Shown one piece after another: positions 20,325 through 32,221 of a stretch of DNA of 57,157 bases. The stretch lies in assembly GCA_002441085.1 (NCBI GenBank), contig DJVF01000032.1, forward strand, positions 1 through 57,157, read 5' to 3'. The translations under genes and the position numbers were made by a program. Numbering within the stretch: position 1 is the first letter of the stretch; the number at the start of each line of letters is the position of its first letter. Under the pieces are notes generated by a model. The model had not been told where the DNA came from and ran no database searches. It saw only the letters and a list, made by a program, of their open reading frames with translations. This DNA is from Patescibacteria group bacterium UBA6263. Its GTDB lineage: Bacteria; Patescibacteriota; Gracilibacteria; Absconditabacterales; Absconditicoccaceae.

Positions 20325-21536
20325 TTAGTTTATAAGATTCTTAGATTTCAGGACTCTATAAAGTACCAAAAATGCATCTTTTCTAACTATATTTCTTCAT
20401 AGATAAAACCAGTTCTTCATTATAAAATTTTTATCTTCAAAAAATTTTACATAACTTTTGTACCACATAGCGCTTTCATCATTTTTTAAACCCAATAATA
20501 ACCTCCCCAATATAGCTATCCATTCTTCTCATTTTACTTCTCTTTGAGGCTCAATGTTTCATTGATTTCAAACCATCACTCCATATTTTTGTAATCATCT
20601 CAAAGCTTCCAATACTTCTTCGCTCATTCATGATGTGTCTTGGTATGGATTAAACATAGGATTGATTACTGGTAGTTGGCTATATAGATTATATTTTTTG
20701 GCCAATCTATCAAATACTATCGCTGCTTGTCGTCTAGGCAGATTATCATCTGGCATAATTTTGTTATTACTTCATTTGATTATTCCAGCTGCAAAAAGTG
20801 ATTCTATAGCATTTTTGTGTTCAGTATTTAATGGCATATCTACAAATACTTTGGTGTACCAAAATATATTTCTCAAAAAGGGAAGTGGGTCTAATGTGTT
20901 TTTTAATACACTTTGCAATTGATTGCTTCGATAGGGATTGAACGGAGATATAGGAGCATCTATCTGGAAATGTAAATGATATTGTGTAGATTGTCATGTA
21001 GATCAGCACGTTCATATGATATCTCATTTTGTTATTTTATCTCAGTGTTTTACATTTATTTTTTCTAAATGTTTGTAAGAGTATCGCTTATCTCCAGTCT
21101 GTATGACTACACAGTTTCATTCATCTTTTTTAATTCCATCTCGCTTTTTAATCCTAGTGACTACACCATCACCAAAACTTGGAATAGGGGTATCTTTGGG
21201 TAGTATGATATCTATTCATGTATGAGTTCAGTTTTTACAATTCCGTAGAAAATATTCACATGCCCATAATGTTGGCATCAAAAGTTTGATAGCAACTATC
21301 ACTTCTTGTAATTTTTTATTTGATCATCCAAAAGATATGTTTTGATTTAATGATTTATTTTGGAAATATTCATCCATTTTCCTGACATCTAGACTAGCAT
21401 AATTATTTACAAAATTTTCTGTTAATGTTTCAAAAAATTCTGACAAATCAATCCGGTTAGATTTTTGATTTTGTTCAAAAGTCTTACCCATTATATCACT
21501 ATAGTTTGTCCATGTATAAAACGGCACTTTGAGCAT
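20325..21536 (-). CDS. M23-family peptidase with C-terminal SLH-like domains
   Basis: Residues ~110-210 are an M23 (LytM-type) peptidoglycan peptidase domain: THTGIDIILPKD (first zinc ligands H and D), GDGVVTRI, GNCVVIQTG, RYSYKHLEKINVKHGDKI, and QYHLHFQID (HLH motif). Most motif glycines are TGA. Residues ~240-400 carry repeats of the surface-layer homology type (AIESLFAAGIIKGSNN followed by MPDDNLPRRQAAIVFDRL; ALRGLQKYGVMVG; VRKDAFLVLYRVL). The N-terminus has no clear signal peptide. The probable role is cell-wall remodelling or attack on a neighbour's wall. It is transcribed divergently from the pilin-like gene. Confidence 0.9.
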
Positions 21537-21566
21537 TATATATTTTTATTTTATAAACTTACAAAC

Positions 21567-21594
21567 AATATATTTATTGTATCTTGAGTTTCAA
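21567..21594 (-). promoter_or_regulatory. Sigma-70-like promoter (minus strand)
   Basis: TTGAAA (21589-21594) and TATATT (21567-21572) on the minus strand are 16 nt apart, about 30 nt before the M23 gene. Confidence 0.55.
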
Positions 21595-21627
21595 CGTTTT
21601 TAAATTAGTATTTTTTTGTATTTCTTG

Positions 21628-21655
21628 TTGAAAATTTTACAAATAATTGTAATAT
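21628..21655 (+). promoter_or_regulatory. Sigma-70-like promoter (plus strand)
   Basis: TTGAAA (21628-21633) and TAATAT (21650-21655) are 16 nt apart, about 30 nt before the pilin-like gene at 21686. Confidence 0.5.
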
Positions 21656-21685
21656 CCAATTTGATTTTAACTCAAATAATAAATC

Positions 21686-22111
21686 ATGAAAAAATATCTA
21701 ATATTGTCTATGTTGTTTGTTTTTTTATTTGCTTGATTTGGTTATTGACAGGGTGAATCAGGAGGTAAGATGTGAATAGAAATGGATCCAGACTGTCTCA
21801 TAAATTGACAGTGTAAATTTTATATATATGAAGCAATTTGAATTAGGCAGTCTTTGGATAGAGACGATAGATCCAACCCGACTATTTTTATCCAAGACAT
21901 TATATTGTCAGCTACATTTTTTGTAGGTACGGCAATTACTATTGTTTTGGTAATATCATGACTACTATTTGTCTTTGCTGGTGCAAATTGAGCATTGGCT
22001 GCCAAAGCCAAAAAATGAATTACATGATCTTTGATATGATTATTGTTTGTCACATGATCTTATGCTTTTATTAGGCTCTTACAATTTTTATTTACTGGAT
22101 GATGAGGCTAG
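21686..22111 (+). CDS. T4SS-pilin / VirB2-like small membrane protein
   Basis: The 141-residue protein has a signal peptide (MKKYLILSMLFVFLFAGFGY), a short exported loop with two cysteines (DCLINGQC), and two membrane helices (ATFFVGTAITIVLVISGLLF and GITGSLIGLLFVTGSYAFI) joined by a short basic turn (AKAKK). This is the layout of VirB2/TrbC-type pilins and of the pilin-like proteins widespread in Candidate Phyla Radiation genomes. It ends with a Gly-rich GGGG. The identification rests on topology. No other type IV secretion gene is seen beside it. Confidence 0.6.
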
Positions 22112-22189
22112 TACTTTGTAAAAAATTGTATAAAATTGCAGAAAACTTGTACAACATTTATACTACTTTATACCATTTTAAACAACATT

Positions 22190-22888
22190 ATGCAAATTCA
22201 TATTGTTTCTATTTTTCCACAGATATTCGATAGTTTTATTTCTACTTCACTAATCGCAAAAGCTCAAGAAAAAAAAATTCTAAGCTTCAATTTTGTCAAT
22301 CCTAGAGATTTTTGCAAAGATAAACACAAACAAGTAGATGATACAATTTATTGAGGATGAGCAGGTATGCTACTAAAAGCCCAGCCAATAGTAGATGCGG
22401 TTGAAAGCATAATCAAAAAAATAAACAAGTCTTCCACAAAAAATAATTTCAAAATAATATTTCCTAGTCCATCAAAAGATATTTTTACTCAACAATCTGC
22501 ACATAAATTTTGCAAAGTTCAGAATTTGATTTTTGTATGTTGAAGATATGAAGGTATAGATTATCGCTGGGAACAGTACATGAAAAAAAAATATAAGACC
22601 AAGTTTCAAAAAATTTCAATCTGACAATTTATTACTCTATGATGAGAGTTGCCTACTATGACAATGATCGAAGCTATTACTAGACTTGTCCCATGAGTCA
22701 TCAAGGAGTCGGAGAGTCGACAAAATGAAAGTTATAGCCCAAGCCAAAATATGCAAAATTTGGAACATCCTCATTATACTAGACCAGAAAATGTACTTTG
22801 ACTCAAAGTTCCTCAAATACTTCTAAGTTGACATACAAAAAAAATCGAAGCATGGAAAGACAAAAATACTAGCAAAAAGATTGTATAA
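22190..22888 (+). CDS. trmD: tRNA (guanine-N1)-methyltransferase TrmD
   Basis: TrmD makes m1G37 in tRNAs, using S-adenosylmethionine, and so protects the reading frame. The 232-residue protein has the family N-terminus (MQIHIVSIFPQIFDSF), YGGGAGMLLKAQPIVDA, FPSPSKD, the knot motif VCGRYEGIDYR, ISIGQFITLWGELPTMTMIE and the C-terminal HPHYTRP motif with LLSGHTKKIEAW. Most invariant glycines are TGA. The family normally has about 230-250 residues. An upstream in-frame ATG (22136) would give a poor extension; MQIHIV is the right start. The stop lies in the first of two 20-bp repeats. Confidence 0.97.
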
Positions 22889-22921
22889 ATTAGTATAAAG
22901 TTGTATAAATTAGTATAAATT
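22882..22921. repeat. Two 20-bp direct repeats before the four-helix-bundle gene
   Basis: TTGTATAAATTAGTATAAAG and TTGTATAAATTAGTATAAAT are adjacent. Related sequence in inverted orientation lies after the gene (about 23309-23358, CAATTTTATACTA ... ACAACTTTATACGAC), and more copies lie before trmD (about 22124-22180). The four-helix-bundle gene is thus bracketed by a repeated TATAAA-TTGTA motif in opposite orientations. Confidence 0.7.
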
Positions 22922-22941
22922 TTATAGTAAAATATATCTAT

Positions 22942-23301
22942 ATGAAACCATGAAATTTTGAAAGTTTAGAAATACGAAAGTTGGCAATTGAATTGACAAA
23001 AAAATTAGCATATATTTTTTATAGTAAAAATTTTAAAAACTATAGTTTTCAAGACCAGATAATGAGGGCTAGTATTTCAATATCAAATAATATTGCTGAG
23101 TGAAATGAAAGATGATACAATCAAGAATTTATAAAATATCTATCAATTGCAAAGTGATCTTGTTGAGAAATTAGGAATATGGTAATATTGGCAAAAGAGT
23201 TTGCTTATATAAATGAAGTCCAAGCAAAAGAATTTATAAATAAATCTATAACATTAAGTGTAAAAATATATAATCTTATACAGTATCTAAAAAAGAAATA
23301 A
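22942..23301 (+). CDS. Four-helix-bundle protein (S23 / 23S rRNA intervening-sequence family)
   Basis: The 119-residue protein has the family pattern: NFESLEIRKLAIELTKKL, YSFQDQIMRASISISNNIAE, GNERGYNQEFIKYLSIAKGS and a closing helix NLIQYLKKK. The family was first found as the ORF inside intervening sequences of some 23S rRNA genes and forms homopentamers of four-helix bundles, with no known biochemical role. Its length fits. TGA gives Gly in AEGNERGYNQ. It is a free gene here, between trmD and a glycosyltransferase, flanked by inverted repeats, which suggests a mobile unit. Confidence 0.9.
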
Positions 23302-23363
23302 TTTATTTGTTCAATTTTATACTATTTTTTTCTATTTTTTACAACTTTATACGACATTATTAA

Positions 23364-24509
23364 ATGCCCAAAATTTGATTTTTATTCTATGGTAGATTAG
23401 AAAGTGAAAAATGATTCGATTCTATTTTGGATATGATACAGTTGCGATGAAATCAGAGTCAGAGATTCCCATTTGATATTTATATATTTGGTAAGTGAGC
23501 TCTAGAATCTAGGCTTATATCTCTCACCCAAAAATATCCTACAATACATTTTTTTGGACGACAAAGCTTGGATTATATCAAACAATATTTGCCCAAGGTC
23601 CAGTATCTTTTGATGCCATCAAATTTTCTAGAAACCTTTGGTCTATCAGCACTCAATTCTTTGGCACGATGATTACCGGTCATATGATATGCTAAATGAT
23701 GATTATCACAATTTATCTTACCCCCATTTGATCTAAATAATATTCAGTGAATAGATACTGCATGGAAATTATACAATATGATATCACAAATTATCACCAA
23801 TCCACCACAATTAAATTGTGAGACTTTGCAAAATATAGCATTGCAATATACGACTCAACATTGGTTTCAAAATTTTACCAAAATTTTTGGTAGCCCCCAA
23901 AAGATACTTATGATAAGCGATTTCAAAACCAAGGTCGGATGAATAGAGACATATATACACGATTCATCCCAAATTTTGCAATCTCAATGATATCAAGTCA
24001 AAATTTTTGGCCACGATATTAGCAAGTGATCTTTTGCCAAATTGACAAAATATTTTGGTATATGACGAGCCTTAATCAATTTTGCAAGTATGATCCAAAT
24101 TTTTATGCAAATCAAAAAATTTAAACCAGATATTATACGATATCATAGCACGCTTAGATGGATATGACGACTATGAATTTTGGCTAGCAAAAATTTTAAA
24201 TGAAAAAAATTTGTAATGTATCATGATTTTGGATACTTTCATCCATTTCCACATCAATTAAATTTTGTAGATCAGATACTTACTCCTTTGACTCTCAAAA
24301 ATTACATAAAATCTGCCAACACTTACAATCCTATCAAAATCTTGGCTATAATTTTCAAATATTTTTCTGCATATCTTATCCAAAAACAATTCAAAAATCC
24401 TGACTTTAAACATCTTACTCCATCTCAATTTATGGCAGACATTGTTGTCCAATCTTATCAAATTCCCAAAAAAAGTATTCAAGCCTTTCCTCATTTCATC
24501 CAACAATAA
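23364..24509 (+). CDS. Glycosyltransferase (GT-B) with the two Rossmann domains in reversed order
   Basis: The 381-residue protein begins directly with what is normally the C-terminal half of a GT4-type enzyme: FLFYGRLESEKGFDSILDMI (residues ~6-25), IHFFGRQS, and the donor-binding motif MPSNFLETFGLSALNSLARG with PVIGY. From about residue 180 the typical N-terminal half follows: ILMISDFKTKVGGIETYIHD, then YQVKIFGHD, ALINFASMIQIFMQIKKFKP and YHSTLRWIGRLG. No N-terminal half precedes the first part. It may be a circular permutation, a fusion of two broken genes, or a protein working with a partner. The start ATG 23364 follows the repeats; the gene ends just before a palindromic repeat. Confidence 0.8.
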
Positions 24510-24553
24510 TATCTTTTACTATCATTTAAGTCTTTTTATCTTGGTTTTACTTT

Positions 24554-24657
24554 GTCATTTCGAGTGAGCAAAGTGAATCGAGAAATCGCTTTTTTTAAAA
24601 GACGCAAATAGATTCCTCATTACCCAAGGACTTATGGGTGTCCCATTCGAAATGATA
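24554..24657. repeat. Palindromic intergenic repeat element
   Basis: The element is bounded by GTCATTTCGAGTGAGC and CATTCGAAATGATA, with an internal region of weaker inverted similarity, and is related to the copies at 6052-6253 and in uvrC. It lies between the convergent genes at 24509 and 24685. Confidence 0.75.
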
Positions 24658-24684
24658 GTAAAAATTATTGTAATGACAAAACGA

Positions 24685-24978
24685 TTATAGTTTTATTTCT
24701 TCTTCACTTTTTGTTTTTTCTCATAGTTCATCCAATCTTTCATCATCTACAAAAAGCAAAAATATTCATATTATCATTCATATTACTAGGCTCAAAACAT
24801 GATGATTTGGCAATAGATAAAGATCCAATAGTTCCCAAACTCATCTCCATATCATTACTACAGCTGCAGTAGTCAAAAAAATATTCAGATTAGATCTTTT
24901 TTTTCTGAGTCTTTTGATTTTTTTGTATGCGATTTTCGCATGTTTTTTGAGATGGTTATTTAGATTTTGTATAAGCAT
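24685..24978 (-). CDS. Small membrane protein with two helices
   Basis: The 97-residue protein has a basic N-terminus (NHLKKHAKIAYKKIKRLRKK), then two hydrophobic segments (IFLTTAAVVMIWRGVWELLD and VLSLVIGMIIGIFLLFV) and an acidic end (DDERLDEL...EEEIKL). The W.G.W.LLD.Y.LP pattern is common in small conserved membrane proteins of this bacterial group. The glycines of WRGVW and VIGMIIG are TGA. It follows the giant protein by 27 nt on the same strand. Confidence 0.75.
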
Positions 24979-25005
24979 TTTTTGTTTTAATATTTGATAA
25001 ATTTT

Positions 25006-28000
25006 TTATCTTCAGTAGATCTGATTTCTCATTGGATTGTTGTCAAACTCGACAGATGGGGGTAGAGATCAGTTTCTTTTTAATTTATCTTCCATAGATA
25101 AAATCCATGTATTTATGTATATTCATTTAGATGAGTCCCTAAAAGCTGTCCATAATTCTTTTTCTTTTTTATCATTCACATCTGTACTCGTTCTAGATCT
25201 CAATGTTCTAAAATATTCGGATGGAACTAATTCATAAGATTGCTTTTCATCAAAGAAGTTTACATAATCCTTACCAAATACATTACCAATAAATTCGTTA
25301 TCAATAAGATTTAAATTTTTCCAAAACAATTCTCCAAATCAATCTAAAGCACCTTTTAATGCATCAGGCGCTGAAGTTTGTTTTTCTGACAAAATTTGTC
25401 ATGTTATATTAAACCACATAATTTCCTTTAAGTCAGATTGTTTGATTTCTCATATAGACACTTCTCTTCATGCTTCATCTCTCCTAAATCTTTCTGATTT
25501 TCAATTATCAATAATTCATTTATATTTTTTAATAGTTGATATTCTTTTGATTAAGTCTTGTTTTGTATTACCGTCAAATTCACGATCAAATCGATTAAAA
25601 AATATTTTTGAAATATCTTCCAATTCTTTTTTAGATCCAACCCCACTAGATAATTTTTTATTCACTCCATTCCAAAAATCTTCAGCCGCTTGTACTTGGT
25701 CTACTTCTCAATCAAAACTTCAATTCTTGTAATTCAACATATTACGTTGTACAAATCATTTTGTTTGAGTAAGTGGGGAGTCTGTAATTACCTTTGAATT
25801 TGTATTTACATCTTTGTCTGTAGTTTCTACCTGAGACTCCAAAGACAATCATTTTAATTCAGATAGTATAGGATCATCAGAAATTTTTTTTCATTTATAA
25901 TCTTCTTTTACAGGTAATTCTTTGAAAAAGTCTTCAACGCCTTTACCATTACTAACCATATTCTCATTCATTTTGTTTCGTCGACTTTCAAATTTATTAT
26001 CTCCAGGTCTTCCAAAAAACAAATTATATTTTATAGGTGTTTGGCTTGCTATACCATAATTATTGGGATTATATACTACGGACTTTGAAAAATCTCCATT
26101 ACTTATATAGTCCAAAATATATGACATTTTTTCTTTTTGTTCATATCTTGTCACCAAAAGTCATGGACTAAATCACATAGACCTACAGATATCTTGTAGT
26201 CGTCATTTAGTGTCTTTATCTGCAAAATTCAAAAACAATCAACTGAGCATTCCTCATACTATAGATCTTTTTAGCATATTTATTTGACTAGGAGATTTGG
26301 CCAATACAGCCATTTTTTTCAGAAAAGCAAAAGCTGTTGGAGTCCTACCAGATCATGCAAATCTTTTAAATTCATTGAGAGCAAATGTAAAGTTTGTGAC
26401 TTGTTTTATTTTGTTATATTCTTCTTCTACTTTGCTATTTCATACTCGCTCACTATATTTAGAATCCAACTCTCCAGCAAACTTATCAGACCACATAAGC
26501 TTGGGATCATCATCACCTACTATTTGACCAAAACGTTGTCAAGTAGCTCTTCATCCAATATTATTTATCAGATATGTCATTTCAGCTTTGACCAAATCAT
26601 TTGTCATCTGAGCATCATATCCAGACCCATAAAGTCATTTGGTATTTTCTATTTCTCTTACAAGCTCTTTTTGGTGTTCCATAAATCTTTTTTGATGTCA
26701 TTCTCCGAGTAATAATTTTATCCACATTCATTTCATTTTGTATCATTCTAGATCACGATATGGAGATTTTCATTTGCTTATCATAGCTATCAAAGTAGCA
26801 GCTGCTATGTGTTTATCTTTGGGCATTTTGGAATTTATTACCATATCTTTCAAACTCGTTCCTCCCAAGAACGGACTCAGATATCAATCAGTTTTAAATG
26901 TTGTACCAAAATCTGGATCTCATTCAAAAATTTTGATCCATTTTTCTATTTTTTTCCGTACTTTTGCATCTCTTTCATTGTAATAATCAAGTTGCACTCA
27001 TTGAATTGCTTCTCATACTCAAGGGATCCAAGAAGTTATACTAGTTAATTTTTGAAATATTCCCACATCTCCAACCAAAAAATCATTAAATTTTTCAGTT
27101 TTTTCTTCTCCATATTTTTTGACAGCTTCATTTACTTTTTTTCACATTCATTTTATAGATGAGATTATATTGCTTACACCGAAAAATTGTCGTCATTTTT
27201 TTCATAAATTTGCCTTTGCGTCATTATCATGATTTTTTTTAGTTTCTTCGGCATGTTCTTTGGTTGCCGGTTTAAGTTTTTTTGTGGAAACAAATATTAT
27301 AAAATTATTATAATCCATTTCACGTTTATAGTTTTGATATTCTACAGTAATTTTTCAGTTATTATGAGTTATTTTATAAAATACAGGCGCGGTATTTTCT
27401 TTCATATCCTCACCTCATTTTTCATCTTTTGAATATTCATATACTCTTTCATCAGTTCCAAAATAACTTATTTCTTTTCAATTATTTTGATCGTCCTTTT
27501 CTATATTTGAAATAAATTTTCAGTTTTCATATTTGATTTCATCAAAAACTCATACTCCATCTTTTATATTTATCAAATTACCATTTTTTACATTATCCAA
27601 AGATTTGCCCCATTCGTTTGGTGGTGGTAATTTATATATATCTCCAGAACAAGCACTTGATAAGTTTTCAATAGCTTCTTTGGTTCTAGGATAAGTAATT
27701 TCTTTTCATTCAAATCATGTAGCAGCTTTTTCTCATCATGTTAGCTTTACTTTAAAATCTTTGTCTCCTACATGTTTTATTTCCAATTGCATTCGCATAT
27801 CTCATCATATATCTGCTGGAGGTAGTTCAGTATTTCAGAGTCTTACTCGCAATCTTGTACCCTCTTTGAATCCAAAATTGATCTTATCTTCTACAAATTC
27901 GTATCACTTGATGTTTTTCCATGAATCCAAAAATTCCTTTTTAGATTTTTCTTTAGATTCTTCTATATCTTCTTTATTTTGATTTCAATTATCTCATTTC

Positions 28001-29514
28001 TCTATATCTTCTTTATTTTCATTATCTATTTTATCTATAGTGTTTTTTTGATCTACTTGTTCCAATAATTTTTCTAATTTTTCTATGTTTTCCTTGCTCA
28101 TATCTTTTTTGTCAAAAGAAGCCTCTCATACAGCATACAATAAAATTAATTTACCGATATTATTTCAATCTAATCTTATAGATTCGCCATCATCAGATAT
28201 TTCACTTGCAAATAAATATTTCAATGCAGTATTATTTATGATATCTTTGTTTTCATCCAATATTTTTATATCCAATTCTATAGGTAATTTTGGATCGTAT
28301 CGATTTGACAAATCAACTAAGCTTGGGTTTTCTCCTCATATCATTTTTTTACTTACTCATAGTTTGATATCTCATCAAGCAGATGGAATTGTTATTTCAT
28401 TTTGATTTAAATCAAAAATATCTTTTACAAATTTATCAAAATCAGTCTGATTTACTTCTAGCAATCATTCTATTCATGCTTTTTTTAATTCTTCTAGCCT
28501 TCCATCAATCATTTCTTTTACTAGTTCATTCTGCTCTTTTTTATCTAGCTTACAAAAATCAAATTTATTCTGAAATAATTTACTGAGCATATCTCACAAA
28601 TTTTTATTCTTATTTTGCACAAGCTCTATATAAGCATAAAATGATAATTTATCAGAGGTTTCTTTGTCTCAACTCTCTTGAGCATCATCGATTTTTTGTA
28701 ATATTTCTGGGTCTATTTCATTTTTATTTCGAGGATATTTGTCTATTATCCATCACATATTGGGCACGAAACTTGTAAACGTATCCTTTAGCATATTCAG
28801 ATTTTTTTCCATATAATTCGCGCTTTTCTTGATGCCATCCAAATATTCTTGAGTGATTATTTTATCAAATTTTTTTTTATGATTTACATTCCAATTTTTA
28901 TAATTTCAAGCAATATCATTGGCTCATATCTTCCCATCTTGCGACAAACCACTTACAATATTTTGATTACTGATCATTATCGATTTGATTTCTTCTTCCA
29001 GATTTTGATTTATAGCTTTTCATCCATTTCAGTATTCTATAAAATTCCAAATATTTCTTTTCAAGTCTCACAAAGTTTTGGTATTGTTGGTCTCTTGTTC
29101 AAAACTAGATTTTAGTGCGCTTGGAATTTTGGATTTTATTTCTTCCAATAATTTATCTATTACAACTTTTTCTATATCTTTTCCTAGTTCTCACATTTGA
29201 TTGCTATTCAAAAGATTATGTAGTGTACTAGCTGAGGTATTTCTATCATCTCCTATAATTTGTCCTATATCAAAACCATCATCTTTGATCATATCAAAAC
29301 TTATATTTCATTGTTTGCTCAATTCTTCCAAAAGTCATTTGTCTCAGTCTATTCTATAATCATCCAAAAATTCCTTCAATATTTGAAATTCATCTTTATT
29401 TTTATTTTCAGGTTTACTTTTTAAAGTATCCAAAATAGATAATATCATACTAGAAACCATAGGATTTCTGGATGATGATTTTTGGGAGTTGTTATTTTTT
29501 CTAGGAGCGTTCAT
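25006..29514 (-). CDS. Giant 1502-residue protein of unknown function
   Basis: The protein starts MNAPRKNNNSQKSSSRNPMV without a signal peptide. Its N-terminal half is charged and helical with short sandwich-like parts (DELSKLLEQ-type helices, KENIEKLEKLLEQ near residue 500). A central region looks like a beta domain (FGFKEGTRLRVRL; MRMQLEIKHVGDKDFKVKL). Further on are moderately hydrophobic helices without clear membrane anchors (VGIFQKLTSITSWIPGVGEA; HIAAATLIAMISKGKS). Over sixty TGA codons lie in frame, which breaks it into small pieces in the standard code. I recognise no domain. It is transcribed with the 97-residue membrane protein downstream. Confidence 0.8.
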
Positions 29515-29539
29515 ATATAATAATTTAAGAGGCTAAATA

Positions 29540-29568
29540 TTGTAATACAAAATCATTACAATTATAAT
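29540..29568 (+). promoter_or_regulatory. Sigma-70-like promoter, probably of topA
   Basis: TTGTAA (29540-29545) and a perfect TATAAT (29563-29568) are 17 nt apart, giving topA a leader of about 215 nt. The palindrome TTGTAAT...ATTACAA in the spacer also offers a weaker promoter on the minus strand for the gene at 29514. Confidence 0.5.
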
Positions 29569-29791
29569 CATAAACTATCTAAAATGCAAAAATCTGATTA
29601 TCTTTTTTGCGGGGGACTTCTATCAATATCAATACAAATGTCAATAGAAAGTTACAACTTAATTTTATCAGTTAGTACCTGTGTTAATTTAAGATTGAAA
29701 TTTATACAGCCTTTTATAAAAACAAAAAAACATAAACCTTTTCCACTGTCCTATTTTCATACTTCCAAATTTTTAAATTTTTACGTTTATT

Positions 29792-32170
29792 ATGGATAAT
29801 TTAGTTATAGTAGAGTCTCCTGCTAAGTCGCAAACCATCAAAAAGTTTCTTTGAGATGGATACGAAGTCAAAGCTTCCATGTGACATATAGTGGATCTAC
29901 CCACCAAAGAAATGGCCATAGATATCCAAAACAATTTTCATCCCAAATACATAGTTACGCCAGAAAAACTCAAAACACTCAAAGAGCTAAAATCCATAGC
30001 ATCCAAAGTCAAAAAAGTTTGGATCGCAACTGATGAGGATCGTGAATGAGAAGCAATATGACGACACGTAGCTACCCAACTTTGACTAGATATTTCTAAA
30101 ACCGCCAGGATAGCATTTCATGAGATCACCAAAGAGGCTATAGATAAAGCAATACAAAATCCTAGGACCATAGATATGAATCTTGTAGATGCTCAACAAG
30201 CTAGAAGGGTATTGGATCGTTTGGTGTGATACGAGTTATCTCCAGTCCTACGACAAAAAATCAAAAGATGATTATCTGCTGGTAGAGTACAATCTGTAGC
30301 GGTCAAATTGATAGTAGAGAGAGAAAGAGAAATACAAAAATTCCAATCAGAATCTTTTTTCAAAGTCATATGAGATTTTATATGAAACGAAAAAAAGCAA
30401 TTCAAAGCAGAATTATCCAAAGATCTCCCAGATGCCCAAAGTGCACAAAATTTTTTGAATGACATACGCTCTTCGACATTCCAAATATCTGACATTCAAA
30501 TCAAACCTGGTAAAAAAACTCCATCAGCTCCATTTACTACATCTACTCTACAACAAGAAGCTTCTCGCAAGCTAGGATTTTCTGTAGCTAGGACTATGCA
30601 GATAGCTCAAAAATTATATGAAGCCTGACATATTACATATATGAGAACAGATTCATTAAATATTTCACAAAGTGCCATATCATCTGCTCAAAAAGAAATC
30701 AAAAAATTATATGGAGATAAGTATTCCAATCCCACAAATTACAAAACCAAAACCAAATGATCTCAAGAGGCTCATGAATGTATTAGACCAACTCATATGG
30801 ACAATCCCTATGCATGATCTGATTCTTCAGAAAAAAAACTATATGATCTGATATGGAAAAGGACTATAGCGTCTCAAATGTCTCCAGCTATAATAGAAAA
30901 AACCAAGGCTACTATAGATATTTCATCCAACAAAAATAAATTTATAGCTACTTGAGAAGTAGTCAAATTTGATTGATTCCTCAAAGTTTATTTTGAATCT
31001 CGTGATGATGATGATGAAGAGACCAAATGAATGTTACCTAAATTGATCAAATGAGAAGTTTTGAAATCGATCCAAATCGTAGCTACCCAAAGATTCAAGA
31101 ATCATCCACCTAGATATACAGAAGCATCACTTGTAAAAAAATTGGAAGAGCTCGGTATATGACGTCCATCTACTTATGCTCCCACAATTTCTACAGTACA
31201 AAAAAGATGATATGTAGTCAAAGAAGATAGAACATGAGAAAAAAGAGAATATCTAGAGTTTATACTCCAAGATTCCAAAGTTATTTCCACAACAAAAGAA
31301 CAAAATACATGAGTAGAAAAAAATAAATTATTCCCTACCGATATATGAATGGTAGTTACAGATTTTTTGGCAGAGCATTTTCAAGGTATTATGGACTATA
31401 ATTTTACTGCCAAGGTAGAAGAAGAGTTTGATAGTATAGCAGAATGAAAGATCAAACGGACAGATATGATATGAGATTTTTATTGACCATTCCACGATCA
31501 AATATCTCAAACTGGCAAAACAGATAGAGTTAATTCTGACAAAGAAATTGGAATAGATCCTCAAACTGGTAAAAAAATAATAGCCAGAATAGGTAGATTT
31601 GGTCCAATGTTGCAAATATGAGAAACTTCAGATGAAGTTAAACCAAAATTTGCTCCTATGCCAGCAGGCAAAACTATAGAAACGATTACCATTGCTGAAG
31701 CTTTGCAAACTTTTACTCTACCTAGAGATTTGTGAGTATACAATACACAAAAGGTCCTTGCTTGAATAGGCAGGTTCTGACCATATATCAAATACTGAGA
31801 TACTTTTGTTTCTATACCTAAAGATTCTTGATTGGACGCATTTACTATTACAATAGATCTTGCAAAAGAATTTATAGACAAAAAAATTCAATCTGATAAA
31901 CAAAAATATATAAATACTTTTTCTCATGAGTCCAAAACTATAGAAGTTTTGAACTGACAATATGGTCCATATATCAAATACGATTGAAATAATTATAGGA
32001 TACCCAAATGATCCAAAGACGCCACAGACCTAGATTTGAATGATTGCTTAGCAATCATTTCTACCAAAGCTAATCCCAAATCCAAACAGACAAAGGAATT
32101 AGAATCTCCCAAACCTAAAACTAAAAATACTAAAACCAAAAAACCTTCAACCAAAAAATCTAAAAAATAA
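29792..32170 (+). CDS. topA: DNA topoisomerase I
   Basis: TopA relaxes negatively supercoiled DNA. The 792-residue protein has the Toprim domain ([36 protein letters not shown]), the family motif [33 protein letters not shown], the active-site motif HITYMRTDS (catalytic Tyr 283), HECIRPTH, and GIGRPSTYA. The C-terminus has repeats ([39 protein letters not shown]) instead of the four-cysteine zinc fingers of the E. coli enzyme, and ends in a Lys/Thr/Pro tail. TGA codes invariant Gly in DREGEA and GIGRPSTY. The length fits the family. Confidence 0.98.
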
Positions 32171-32221
32171 ATTTATTCATCCATCTGCTTTATATAAATT
32201 TTATTATCATTATCCCTCAAT

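Noticed and set aside
22136..22190. Upstream start for trmD
   Set aside because: The extension is not like the family; MQIHIVSIFP is the usual N-terminus.
14601..29514. Prophage as the source of the giant genes
   Set aside because: No capsid, terminase, portal, tail or integrase gene was seen; housekeeping genes are mixed in.
29581..29791. A short gene before topA
   Set aside because: No family resemblance; the stretch fits a topA leader after the promoter at 29540-29568.
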